Shown: positions 24,074-35,517 of the stretch, piece after piece | How the letters are laid out: the number at the start of each line of letters is the position of its first letter | Position numbering within the stretch: position 1 is the first letter of the stretch | Source of the DNA: Drosophila persimilis | Lineage: Eukaryota; Arthropoda; Insecta; Diptera; Drosophilidae | Length of the DNA stretch: 64,000 nt | NCBI RefSeq assembly: GCF_003286085.1 | Contig: NW_020825322.1 | Coordinates: forward strand, 124,001-188,000 | Direction: 5' to 3' | Translations under genes and position numbers: made by a program | Notes under the pieces: generated by a model | Told to the model about the DNA's origin: nothing | Database searches by the model: none | The model's input: the letters and a program-made list of their open reading frames with translations, nothing else

Positions 24074-24249
24074 GGCGCCGGGCATCGGCATCTAGCGGCT
24101 CTGCCTCGCTTTGTCGTTGTCGCTGTCGGCTGTCGGCTGTCGCTGCTGCTGCCTCTGCTGCTGCTGCTGCCGCTGCAGCCGGCGTTGTCGCCAGCAGCTT
24201 TTCCCCAGCTTTTCTCTGCAGAGCGCTCCTTTGCGTGGGACCAAACAGA

Positions 24250-24366
24250 GCTTTTGCCAGCTTAGCCGGAGAGAGGAGAGCGTCAGAGAGAGCGAGCTTG
24301 CGTGGGCATTTGGACCGAGGGCTAGAAAAAGGGCCGGTGAGCTATCAAGAGAGAGAGAGAGAGAGT
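24250..24366. promoter_or_regulatory. GAGA-rich upstream region of the SLC7 promoter
   Basis: Plus-strand GAGAGAGGAGAG, AGAGAGAGCGAG and a run of GA units (24348-24365) lie upstream of the TATA box at 24065. GAGA factor (Trl) binds GAGAG-type DNA and keeps promoters open. Binding here is inferred from motif density only. Confidence 0.45.
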
Positions 24367-25904
24367 GCATTGGGAGAGTGGATTTCAGTGAGAGCGGGTT
24401 TGGAGGGTGGCGGCGTTGGAGAGTGGGACTCGTGCGTAGCGTTACGTGACGTGACATCGTGACGTATATAGGGGGTGATATACATATATATGTATACATA
24501 TGTACATAGTATTATGTGTATGTGTATGTGTATGCAAGCAGCACCCGATCGGACAGATGCACTTTTCGAGCGTCTTTTCGGAATGCAATCTCGAAGAAAA
24601 TCACTATACCATTCAATTAACAAAGAAAACTTAACAATTAAAAAAAAACTATATTAATTTTATGGAAATTTTAATAATTTTCAAAGAAATTTAAAATGTT
24701 TTTGCAACAACTTTTGGGGGAAATTTCCAAATTTTTTAAAGAAATTTCCACCATAATAATACTAGTTTTAGCAATTTTAAACAGCTTTCAACATTTCTAA
24801 AAACATTTCCACACTTTCAAGAAAGTCCTGTAGTTTTTAAAGAATTTTCAACAATTTATACAGAACATTTCAACAATGTAGAAGTCTTCAAGTGACTTCT
24901 ACAGTCATAAGGGAAACTCACATAAAAGAAATTGCCGTTATTAATTTAAGAGTCAACATCATATACATATAGAAATTTGTAGAATATTTTAAAATTTCAA
25001 AGTTGTTTCAACAACAATTTCCACATTTCAATGAACCTTCAATGCATAGTTTTAAAAGAAATATATACTCCTTCTACTAAACTTGTCCAATGCACCCATG
25101 AACGAGTAATTGCATTTGCCAGCCAAGTTGAATCATTTATACATATGTACATATGTATATAGCTAGTATATAGTTTATATAAGCTGGTCGAGCTGGATAT
25201 TAGGTTTCTTTCCAACTTTGGGTCTTTATTTATTTACTTTGCGGTTCCAGATGTTTGTTCTCAGTGCAAAGAATGGCTGGGCATTTCTTTATTTATTTAC
25301 AGACTTATCGGAATTTCTATTTAGCTTGCTTTATTGCCATCTCTTGTCACTCAAAACGAATTCACATCCAATCCTTTCTTAGTGCGTGTTTAAGAAACAG
25401 AGGTTCTAGATCTGTTCGTTGGATACCACTCACCCAAGCCATGGAACAACCCGATATTTAAATATTTATTCACAGAAAACAAAGTGTTTATGCTTATTTA
25501 ACGGAATTAGTAACCCAATTCTCTATCTGCCACCGAGACATAAACAAAGTGATACATTTGATAGGACTTTGTGACCGCCGCGGCGGCTTTGCTGTGTCGA
25601 AACGTCGAACTTGCCTCGAAATACAATCGTGTTTATGCCACTGCCGAGGCAGAAGAAGAAAAATAACGCAAACAAACAATTAACCAGAAGGAAAAACAAC
25701 CCTAAGAGTTTTAACTCTTCGATTGCCATCGCTCTTCTTTTTAGGGATCCTGCCCGTTGAGATACCATCTCAAGAACAACAGATTCTCTGAAGGGAAACA
25801 GACAACATGAGAACATACATATTCCACACTTTACCAGGGAAGGTCCTACAATCCCATCTCGACTTTCGACTGCTCTAATACCTGAACCGAAAGCCTGAAG
25901 AAAA

Positions 25905-25945
25905 GTCCGATTCTGATCAAGAATGTATACTATATATATTATTAT
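25905..25945 (-). mobile_element. INE-1/DINE-1-like relic
   Basis: On the minus strand the text ATAGTATACATTCTTGATCA resembles the conserved internal segment of the Drosophila INE-1 (DINE-1) Helitron-like element. Only about 40 bases can be matched by eye and no ends are visible. Confidence 0.35.
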
Positions 25946-27881
25946 CTGCGCTACAAAGTTCTGTAATAAATAAGAATACTTTCTGTAGGGTGCCGGCAAT
26001 GCCTCAAGCGTGAGCAAATGATGCTGAATGTACAACATTTCTATTGTTCTCTTTGTTTAGTTTTCGTTGTGTTTTGCTTTTATACCCTACATTCGTAGCT
26101 TTCTGGGGTATTTCTGATAGCTTGCCCAATACATTTCACAAAATTTTCGACAGCGTGCAGTTATTTTTATAACGATCTGAGATGTTTTTCTATAAGAGTT
26201 CATAGAAATATTAGCTTTCTTACAGCAAGAGTTCTTTTGTTTTTATAAATATTTGTATTTTATGTGAGTACTGGGCATATCATATTCGCAACAGCTTTCT
26301 TACAATAAATACAATTAAATCGATGAATTAATTTGTATTTTTTTGGATTGGTATCCCCTTTGGTGCTGTCATCTAATTTGAGATTAGGTCTTGTTACAGT
26401 TTTATGCACATTTTAAAAGCAGTTTAGGAATCACTTTTATAGGAAAATTAATTAAATTTATTCTAGACCTACTCTCGATGATCGAAATAGTCATTCAATA
26501 TTTTCTAAGGAATATTCATATTCTCAGTTATATTTACCAAAAGGTTTAGTTTCTTAAAGCTCAATAAATTAGTCCTAAAAGCAGATTATAAACAATAAAA
26601 TGAAATATACAATGTGTAGAATTGATTATTGCTGTGAGTTTTGCATATCCTGGAGCATCCCCTACTTTGCATAGGGGAGCTAGCTAGAGTATCCTGTTTC
26701 TGAAGTGGCGCATGACATAGTAAGCCAATTAAATATAAAACTTTTCGATCTAGTCTGAGGAATGATTTCTTGTATCAGTATCTCATCATCGCGGTATTCA
26801 AATTACTTCTCATGCACCCGAAATTCGTCCCAACGCCTCTGGGGCGGCGGGAATGTAGGAGCCGAATGGTTGTGAATTACGACGAATTATTTGTATTAAA
26901 GTTGCATCATATCTATCGTTTTTGATATTCGGTTGAATATTACCAGCTAGCTAAGACCCTCAGCTCTGAACTCATTATTTTATCCAATTATTACATCAAT
27001 GTCCTACAAGACTGTTTATTTTCAAGTTCTCATCTTTATTGGATTGTTTATAAAATAAGGTTTAAGCAAAACAGGCCAACAAAAATGTCCACTAAATTAA
27101 TTTCCCTACATGGTAACTACACAATAACTACACATTTCCTACATACTAACTACATTTGCATGTAATTATAAAAAGCGACACCTGAAGGGGAAATGTGTAC
27201 GTTTCAAAAATTGTTGCCTGTTTTTTTCATATAAGCCCCATGGAAGCGCCAGTGTGAAAAACCTCCGTTATCCACTTTTGACATGCTGGTTTTCAGACAT
27301 ATTTGAAAAAATTGAGATATTGATGGCAAACGATCAGAAATTCGATGCTGATCACGAATTAGTGTTTAATTTGGCCTGGGACATTTCTCAAAGTGGCATT
27401 TCTACACGGTTTCTACATTGGTGCATTGGCACGTCCTAAAATACACTGGAAAATACTATGCGAAGATACCATTTATACTTGAATATACCATTTTGAATGG
27501 AATTTAAATTGATGAACAAACACAAGCACGAAAACGGCCATGAGAAGACATATATGTCCTGCAGAATAGACCAAACAACTTTTCGTGGAAAATTCTTGAC
27601 TTGACGTCACTTAAAACTTCAAGGCCAGAGCTGCCACTCTTTTAAATAAAGATTAGTAATCGGAACAATGGCACGATACTTGATAGTGATGCCACATCGT
27701 GAAATAAAGATGAATACTCGACAAGGCTGCCATATAGCTGTAGTAATTTCCCGCCCACCGTTAGCATTTTAAAATGAAATTTAAATGAAAATGAAACCAA
27801 ACGAGTTTTTAGCACTGTACAATATCTATTTATTGTGATTTTCGATTCATATTTAAGTTTAATCTGTTGTTGTGAGTCATG

Positions 27882-27895
27882 CATGCATCGAAGTA
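27882..27895. repeat. Target-site duplication, left copy
   Basis: CATGCATCGAAGTA, identical to 28081-28094, abutting the 185-base insertion. Confidence 0.85.
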
Positions 27896-28080
27896 GGTTA
27901 GGTTAGGTTAGGTTGAGGCGGCTGCCGGGCTCGCACGGAGCCCGTCACACTTAGGCCGGTCTCGGCCCGTTGTGATACCGCTTAGGCTCTTCCCTTCCTG
28001 CGTTGTGAGACTTCCTGTCAGCAATTATCCCATCCAGATGCTCTCACAAATTTCGCGATCTTCCTGGGACATAGCTTGGA
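27896..28080. mobile_element. Short TSD-flanked retroposon-like element with TTAGG units
   Basis: A 185-base GC-richer block sits in AT-rich DNA between perfect 14-base direct repeats. One end is a short tandem run of GGTTA units; the body contains GGCTGCCGGGCTCGCACGG and GGCCCGTTGTGATACCG. A 14-base duplication suggests target-primed reverse transcription (a SINE or a 5'-truncated non-LTR element), with the AACCT run on the minus strand as a microsatellite-type 3' tail. No open frame or pol III A/B boxes were convincing. I recall similar GGTTAGG...GTTGTGATACC repeats in other insects but cannot name the family. Confidence 0.7.
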
Positions 28081-28094
28081 CATGCATCGAAGTA
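28081..28094. repeat. Target-site duplication, right copy
   Basis: Exact second copy of the 14-base sequence at 27882-27895. Confidence 0.85.
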
Positions 28095-28586
28095 ATTCTT
28101 AAATTATAAATTATTGCTTATACGTGTTCCATTCACTTGTCGAAACTTATTTTGCTCCATTAATTGTTCACAAATGCTTAGACTGGGCTGACAGGTATCT
28201 TATATCTTACCAAAAAATAATACAAATCGTATAAGGTATATAGATTACATAGATTACATATACATATAGATACTTTCGTGTGTGTGTTGCTCGGATTGTG
28301 TTTCATAACAATTAAATAAATTAAATATTGCTAATTTGATCTTAAACTGCTACAAAATCTGGTTTTGATCATCAAAAAAAAAAAACAATAATAGATTTGA
28401 TATTCGTTCAATTTGATTACCGTTCTGCTGCGGCTGCTGGTGCTGCTCTTTCCTTTCATTTCTTAAACGTAGCTCTAGAATCTACACATGGGGAAAGGAC
28501 AAGATAGGGACACAAAACAGAGATGGCTTTTAGATGGTTTATAGATGGCTTGGCTTGGCTTGGCTTGGCTTGGAAGGGATTACGGA
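28095..28586 (-). other. Presumed 3' UTR of the Netrin gene
   Basis: This lies directly downstream of the Netrin stop codon on the minus strand. No canonical AATAAA appears before the one at 27834-27829, so the UTR may run through the TSD-flanked insertion. There is an A/T run near 28375-28390 and the TTGGC repeat beside the stop codon. Confidence 0.4.
28546..28573. repeat. TTGGC pentamer repeat just after the Netrin stop
   Basis: About five to six perfect GGCTT units (AAGCC on the transcribed strand) lie 14 bases downstream of the stop codon at 28587-28589, inside the presumed 3' UTR. Confidence 0.9.
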
Positions 28587-28728
28587 TTACGCACAGGTGC
28601 GCGCTCTCCTCTGCAGACGCTTCATGCGCCGATACCAGTCCTCCTTCCATTCGATAACTATCGAGTGCGGCCCAATGCCCAGATACCCTGGTGGCGCCTC
28701 CGAATCCCGTCCCAAGATCAAATAGGAT
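28587..28728 (-). CDS. NetB: Netrin last coding exon
   Basis: Encodes [20 protein letters not shown] and the basic tail [14 protein letters not shown], the end of the NTR domain. The acceptor TTTGCAG precedes it and TAA is at 28587-28589. The terminal basic cluster matches the heparin-binding character of netrin C-termini. Confidence 0.93.
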
Positions 28729-30670
28729 CTGCAAATTAGAAACGTTAACAAACCGAAAACTACCTCTCTCTTTGTCTCTCTGTCTCTGTCTCTTACCTGT
28801 TTACTCTGATCTTGGGGCAGCGACACTCGAGATTCTTAATCGGTATGATCCAGGTCATAGGACCTCGTTTTAGCATTGTATTCGGCATTCCATATGCGCC
28901 GATCCCCCCGCTGCTGCTCCCGGGGCCTGATTTGGTGCGCTTGAATACGGCCTGGATTTGCAGATCGTACCGTACCGTCTCGCTGTCGTTGGGATAGTCC
29001 GCCCCCGCCGCCTGAAACTCGTACGCGTCCACCGCCCCCGCCCCCGCCCCCGGATCCTGATCCATTTCGTAGTCCACGTCCGCGGGATCCATTGCGCGTC
29101 GATGCGCCTGCTCCCTGCTGGCCGCCTCGCTGCTCGTATCGCGACCAATTACTTTGGCCATTATTGCTGCAGAGGATAAGGAATATATACATTAAAATAT
29201 ATATGTACGTATATCGAAATGTTATCGCTTTGTGGCAGTTATCGAGCTGCTATCGAACTCTTACCGTAGTCTCTTTTGCAGAACTTGTTGAGATTTAACC
29301 TTTTGGTGCTTACTTTGCATTTGCCGCATTCTAAAAACATATAGAGCGTATCCAAATTAGCAATGGAATGGAATATATTGATCGAATATACATATACATA
29401 TACGATCCAACCATGAAATGAAGCTGAATGGGGAAAGCATTGGGGGTATCGGTGCTGTGCTGGTAATTAATGGTGGATAGGATTCTCAATAGAGTACATA
29501 AGCATATCCCACAATTTTATTGCTTCCTTTTTGCTCCCTGAATGCACCCCTCGCCCTTGCCCTTGCCCTTGCCCATCGCCTTGCCCCTTGCCCTTCCGTT
29601 GGAGGGGCATTGGCATTCCACTCTTGTGTGTTTACAATTTAATTGCGAAATTTATGTCTTTATGGCCAATGCCAATTAGCAGAAAACACCAGAACACATC
29701 AGCCCCAAAGACTGCTCGATCAATTTTACATTAAGTCTGCCCTGCCCCGTTCCGCCCCGTGCCCGCCCCGTGCCCGCCCCGTGTCCGCCCTGGGCCCGCC
29801 CCATGCCACACCGCTTTCTGTTGTTTTGCTTTCGTGCCTCGGGGCCGACTTTTGTGGCGACTAAAATTAGCCAGAATGTTTTTGGTTTTGTTTTTGCTGC
29901 GAATTGCAATTTGCATTGCCATCGATCGATCGCAATGTCAAAGCAAACGTGACACAATTGGAGGCAGGCAACTCGAACCACTTCGTGGCATACAGATGTG
30001 CATTAAATGAGGCTGAGGCAGGGTGAATCGATGGAGTCGATCGATAGATTCAATTGAAAATGGGGCTTTTCTTTGGCTATTTATGGCGTTTTGTTGGCCC
30101 GACTTTAGGGGGAATTTCCCCGTCTATGCACTTAGTGGCCAAACGATATTTATCGCCGTCATTTAAAGATCATTAGCCACGCCCCACGCCCCACGCCCCA
30201 AACGAAAATACATATGTATACGAGAACGAAAAGCCCCAGACAGGAGGCTACTGATAATGCATTTTATGAAAGCCAAATATCAATGAAATATTTATCAGAT
30301 GGGACTTACAGATTCGGCACTATTCAAATAGACTTCCCCTGTCTGTCAATCAGTTTTTGCCTCTCATTTTGATTGACTTTCCCACCCACACAAACCGAAA
30401 ATCAGCCATAAATTTGCTCAGCATCCAATTAACATGACATTAAAAGTGACCCACGACCCCCCACGGCCCCCCACGGCCCGGGGCACGGCACCTCCTTCCG
30501 ACTAACTTTAAATTGACTCAAACTCGAACAGAATCTGAAATTAATTTAATAAGATTATCAAATTATAAATTCATAATTAACATTCATGTTCGCCTGCCGA
30601 ATGGTGCGAGACGGGGGCAGGCCGAGGGGGAGAGGCTTCGGTTTTGGTTGCCGCAACCCCTGCATCGCTC

Positions 30671-30701
<31 letters not shown>

Positions 30702-33700
30702 TGTGTGGCACATTCAATGGGAGAAGGACGAACTTTTTGCGCCGTGCCTCTCGTCTCGTCTCGTCTCGCCTCGCCTCGTCTATGCATGTCTATGCGTGTC
30801 CTGTGTCTGACTCTGTGTCCATTTGCCTAACTGAGTTCTTGGTTACAAGAAAACGAACCAAACCAAAGCCAAACTTCCCCACCGACAACTTTTCCAACTT
30901 GCGCTTTTCTTTGCCGTTTGACAAATAAATTTAACAGGGGGGTCGGCCTCTTTAAACATGAACCCCCACCCGTAGCCCCCGTGTACTGCGACTTGATTTG
31001 CATTTTCGGCATGATGGATAGCGATGGATAGTTGGTCCTTCAGCATTCTCGGTGCCACTTGATATGCGGCAATTGCAGCCTGGGGAAGCCACTGGAATCG
31101 ATCCCTGTTGGGCAAGGACTCGGCACCCAGCAAGTTTCCTGCAAGTTCCACTGCAAGTTCGGCTGGCTGTTGCTTTTGGCTAACTCCAGCTCTAACTATT
31201 TTCAGTTGACATTTAATTAAGGCCATTAGATGGTATAGTGTTTGGGTGTTGCACTATGGGATGCACTATATATGGAAAGAAATATGGAGAAACTACTTCG
31301 AAGAGCCCAGGGAAGCAAAGTTGTTGATCGCTTAAGCATTGTACATATCTGTTTATCTCAAATGGAATTATTTCCCATAGAATCTCAAGTGAAACTCTGG
31401 CAACAGCTCTTCTCAAGCATAACTATTTTGGGTGCCATTTTATGGGATGCCACAATGCCATTTATTTTTACACAGAACCCCTTCAAATCTGCTCTGATCA
31501 AAGCTTACTCAACAGCCAATCGCTTAAGCTCTGTAAATCCTTCCTCTCCCTTTGGGTCCTTTGATGACAGTGTGACTCGATTGTGATTATCGTCAATGCT
31601 GCATTTTCTGCGGCTGCTTAACCGTTCAGTCAATTTGTCATTGTAGCCAATCCACTCCCTCAATCCAGCAATGCCCCTCCCCACCCTCTATATAAGTATT
31701 TAGTGAGGCCAGTCCATCTCCTACTTAAAGCCCCTGCAGTGTTGCAGAGCTCTTCCCACCGATATCCCCGCCCTCTGAGCAAATAGTTGGTGGCAATTAG
31801 CGGCGCCGCTTGGCAACACTGGTCGGTCACAGTGGAGCTAAAAAGTATGCTGCCACTGCTCTGGCTGCAGCTTATTCATGGAAAATTAAATAAAAAACTT
31901 TTTTAATACATTTGCTTTGCGAAGTTTTCGCCTGCTCTCTGTCATTCTATCTATACTGTTCGCCGCTGCTCTTTCTTTCCTTGTTTCCTTGTAGGTACAT
32001 ATATACCCTTTGCAGGAGGTATAATGATTTGTTGCAAAGCAAAAAACTTAGGTGCTGTAGAGCAAAGACTTTAAAATAGCAAGATATAGCATCGGGGAAC
32101 ACATTCCATTTCGAGTGGGATATCCTTAGCCTCTTTTCGTCAATACCTTGGTCTCCTGCGTCGATCCGAAGATTCTATAAGTCGCTCCCAAGACAGCAAA
32201 CAAAATACACGTTGCTTGGGCTTGACACAGCAAATTTATGCTATCCGAAGTGGAGACTTTCCAAAGATGGACATTTCATAAGCCCCATAATGGGTCCGAA
32301 GTGATCCAATGCCAAAAGCTACAGCTACAGCTACGCTCTTTTTTAATCAAATCGGATATGGAATTGTGTATTCTTGGGATCTGCAAGGGTATCAAAAGCC
32401 TCGGTCCCTCGTTGGCAAGCCTTTCACTCTTCTTTGGGGTGCTCTCTTCGCTCTCTCTCCTGATGTTGCTGCTGGTGCTGTTTTTTTGGCGCTTTAGTGA
32501 AAAGTTTGTTTAGCTTTTACTTGAGCACGCGCCACCTCGGAGAGTGGGAATGGGTGTGCGAGTACGAGTGCGAGTGGGAGTGGGAGTGAGAGCTCTAGAG
32601 AGCGAGAGGCGAACGAAGCTTAGAGTATGATTTATGCTGCGTGGCGCATTTTGTTTGCTTGTTGCATCCCCATCCGCATCAACACTCTCCTGGGTGTTTT
32701 TTTTTCTTCTATTTTTTTTTTTTTTTTTTTTTTTTACTGGTAACTGTAACTAAAAGTTGCGTGCAAACATTTGCGTTGTCTGTTAAGTGCCGTTGTCTCT
32801 CCATTCAACACAAGCGCTCGCTCTGTCCTACTCCTCCTGGTTGTTGTACTCTTTGTTTTGCGCCGGAAAACCGACAACCGACTGCACTTTAGCGGATTTG
32901 TGTTTTCTCACCCATTTGAGAGGATTACAAAAGCGTTGAGGAAAGCGCCAGAGGAAGCTTTCCACGCGGACAGTGGCCATTCGATGAGTGAAAAGAGAGA
33001 CGAAGGAATACTCGTTGGTGGCGTTTCCCATATATGATCATATCTGAGTCCGTTCGAGAGGCGTGTGGATCGTGAGGGAGAGAGACCGCTAAGCCACAGG
33101 CTGTTAACGGAGAGCAGCAACAGGCTGTTAGCCCTGGCTGCCGCTGTTAGAACAACAGCGATATCCAATGTTGTTTAACAGTTGGTGGAAGCAAGCAGGG
33201 TATCCACTGTAAAACTACAGTGGAAGCAGGGCATCCCGTGTACATTCAGTAGTTGTAGGAAGGAAGGATCGCACGGATGGATGCTTAGATTGGATCGGTT
33301 GGGAACGGCATAGGTGTTTGATGGGTGGGTGGTTTGGTGGGTGGTTTGGCGGGGGTGTTAGCACACAACAACAGATAGATATGGATATGAGAGGAGAGCA
33401 CTTACTTACCCCTGCCGCCCTCGGTGCGGTAGTATGGGGACTGGGCGGCCGCCGCCGCGGAGGCGCCGCCACGATTATTGGCAACGTCTGGAGAGGCATC
33501 ATCCGGTTCCGGTGCGGTATTCTGTGTGTCCAACATGTTGATCATGCGCGGAGGTTGCTCTGTGGAATAGAGTGTAGTAGATGTGATGGGAATAGGTTTA
33601 AAGATCACAACTTGGCATCGATTAAAGAAAGCATATAGGTGCACATATTCTGTACTCACTTATGCATGGGGCAATGTGGGAGCGACTCTGTTGATAGCCA

Positions 33701-35472
33701 CGCGCACATCGGTTGCAGGTCAGTCCGGTGACTCCGTCCTTGCAGGGACATTGACCGCTGGTGCTGTTGCAGATCTTACCAGACGAACCGATCGGATGGC
33801 ACTCGCAGGCTGGAGGAGATACAAAGCGAAAGAAAACAATCAATGGCAGCGGCAGCGGCAGTGGCAGATAAAGATGCAAATGCAGATGTCGATGCCGAGG
33901 TAGAGGTAGAGGGAAACGGACAACAAGATTCAGATGTTGTTGGCAGATTTTCGGGATCGTGTTGAGAGCTTAATGGACCCGGTCAGCACTTCAAAGCCCC
34001 GGCGATTGCTATCTGAACAATACGATTGCCAAATGGTAGCCATGCCTGGGTCTGGGGTCCACTTGAGTTTTACTTAAAGTTCTTTCAAGTTCTCCCATCC
34101 CTTCGGCACATTCGTTTATGAGCCGCGGAAATGTGCATTAACAGATACGATTACGGATTGCGGACTGCGGACTGCGGATTACGGATCCCGGATATTTGCA
34201 TTCCCTTTGTCCAGCAAAAGGCCGTGTCCGTACGGCGGACAGTCCACCGGTTAATTGCGAATCAAAGTGTGAATGTGTGAAATTGCTCGCCAAGCATGAC
34301 ATCTTTCTCATTGGCTCAACTGCCTACAGCCTGTAGCCTGTGGACTGGAACAGACATAAGAGAGAGTCCACAGGGCTCTGTCAAGGGACCGTAGGACCTC
34401 TGTCCGTGGTTATCTCCAGGATTCATGCACTCAATAGGAATGCTTCAATAGGAATCTTTTGCAGTTTAAGTTCCAAATAAATTGTATGATTTTACTGGAT
34501 CTGTCGCTGAATATTTGTCATAGATATAACTATATTGTATCTAAGAGATTAGAGATACATCTTTTTTGTGGTGGATTCCGACCCCGTAAAGTATAGATAT
34601 TCTTGATTAAAGGCCCAGTCGATATAGCCCATAAAAGTAGTATAACTGTATAGAAAATATAGAAATCCGTTCACATCTTTCCACTTTTCTCTGCCCCAGA
34701 TCCCAGCCAAATGAAGTTTAGTTCTCTGTTTCTACAAAAATATGTTTCATTCCCCCTCCCTCCACTCCTTCCAGCGGCCACTTTGAGGGCACAAAGGAAA
34801 GCAGACTCCTTTCGGCATCGAGGGAAAGCGAAAAGAGTAAACTTCATCTTTTATTTCACATTTTCAGCTCTGTTTCTCGGTAGCTTTTTGGGGGTCTTAT
34901 GTGTGTCATGTGTCGTTTGGCGAGTACTCGTACTATTATGAAGGACTTTGCAGTTGTTTCTTTGTCATTCCTTCCATTTGAGAGGAGCACAGCACAGCAC
35001 AGCACGGACCAGCACTCCACAGGCACAAAGGGAGAGACAAATGCTCGTTCTCCCTTTTTACTCGTTTGTTTAGTTAATAAGCCGCTTTTGGCCACATTTA
35101 ATGGGTCTTTGCGCTTGCCTCGTTTGGCCCAGAAGCTGTTGCATATTTAAAGATTTAACTTGTGTGCAGACACAGCATGGTGCTTGGGGCATGGCGCACG
35201 GCGCATGGGGCATGGGGCATGGGGCATGGGCCTATGTTCAGGAGTAGTTATAGGCCATTGCATTGAATCAGCCATGTGTGTGTGTACATTTCTCGTATGT
35301 GTGCGTGTAGCTTGTGGCAGCACCCACATATTAACTCACTTCTCTCCACCTCTGTTTCGCTCTGTCCCTCTCTACGGTTTCGTGAGTGCGTGCAACATTT
35401 GGTAATTTAATCCGATTTACAATAAATTAAATGCGATTTATATGCACACAGTGACACATCCGGATGATAACT

Positions 35473-35517
<45 letters not shown>

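Larger units (their letters stand above)
24080..27895. other. Intergenic region between the SLC7 promoter and the Netrin 3' end
   Basis: No exon is recognised. It holds the GA-rich promoter flank, an AT-rich tract with recurring TTTCCA/TTTCAACA phrases (24660-25070), a short INE-1-like relic near 25905-25945, and otherwise anonymous AT-rich sequence. A minus-strand AATAAA at 27834-27829 could end the Netrin transcript. Confidence 0.5.
29331..33409 (-). other. Netrin intron (about 4.1 kb)
   Basis: No exon is recognised. It contains the CCCTTG and CCCGTGC repeats near 29545-29810, a CA run (30674-30702), an INE-1-like fragment near 32002-32048, a poly-T run (32712-32735), and a GAGA-rich stretch from about 32540 to 33130 that ends in a hairpin at 33204-33223. 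Confidence 0.55.

Noticed and set aside
25562..25582. CCGCCGCGGCGG palindrome
   Set aside because: A short GC palindrome without any accompanying element or conserved context; likely chance.
25523..26038. Minus-strand 171-residue open frame
   Set aside because: It overlaps the INE-1-like relic, is Phe/Leu-rich from poly-pyrimidine sequence, and has no promoter or homology.
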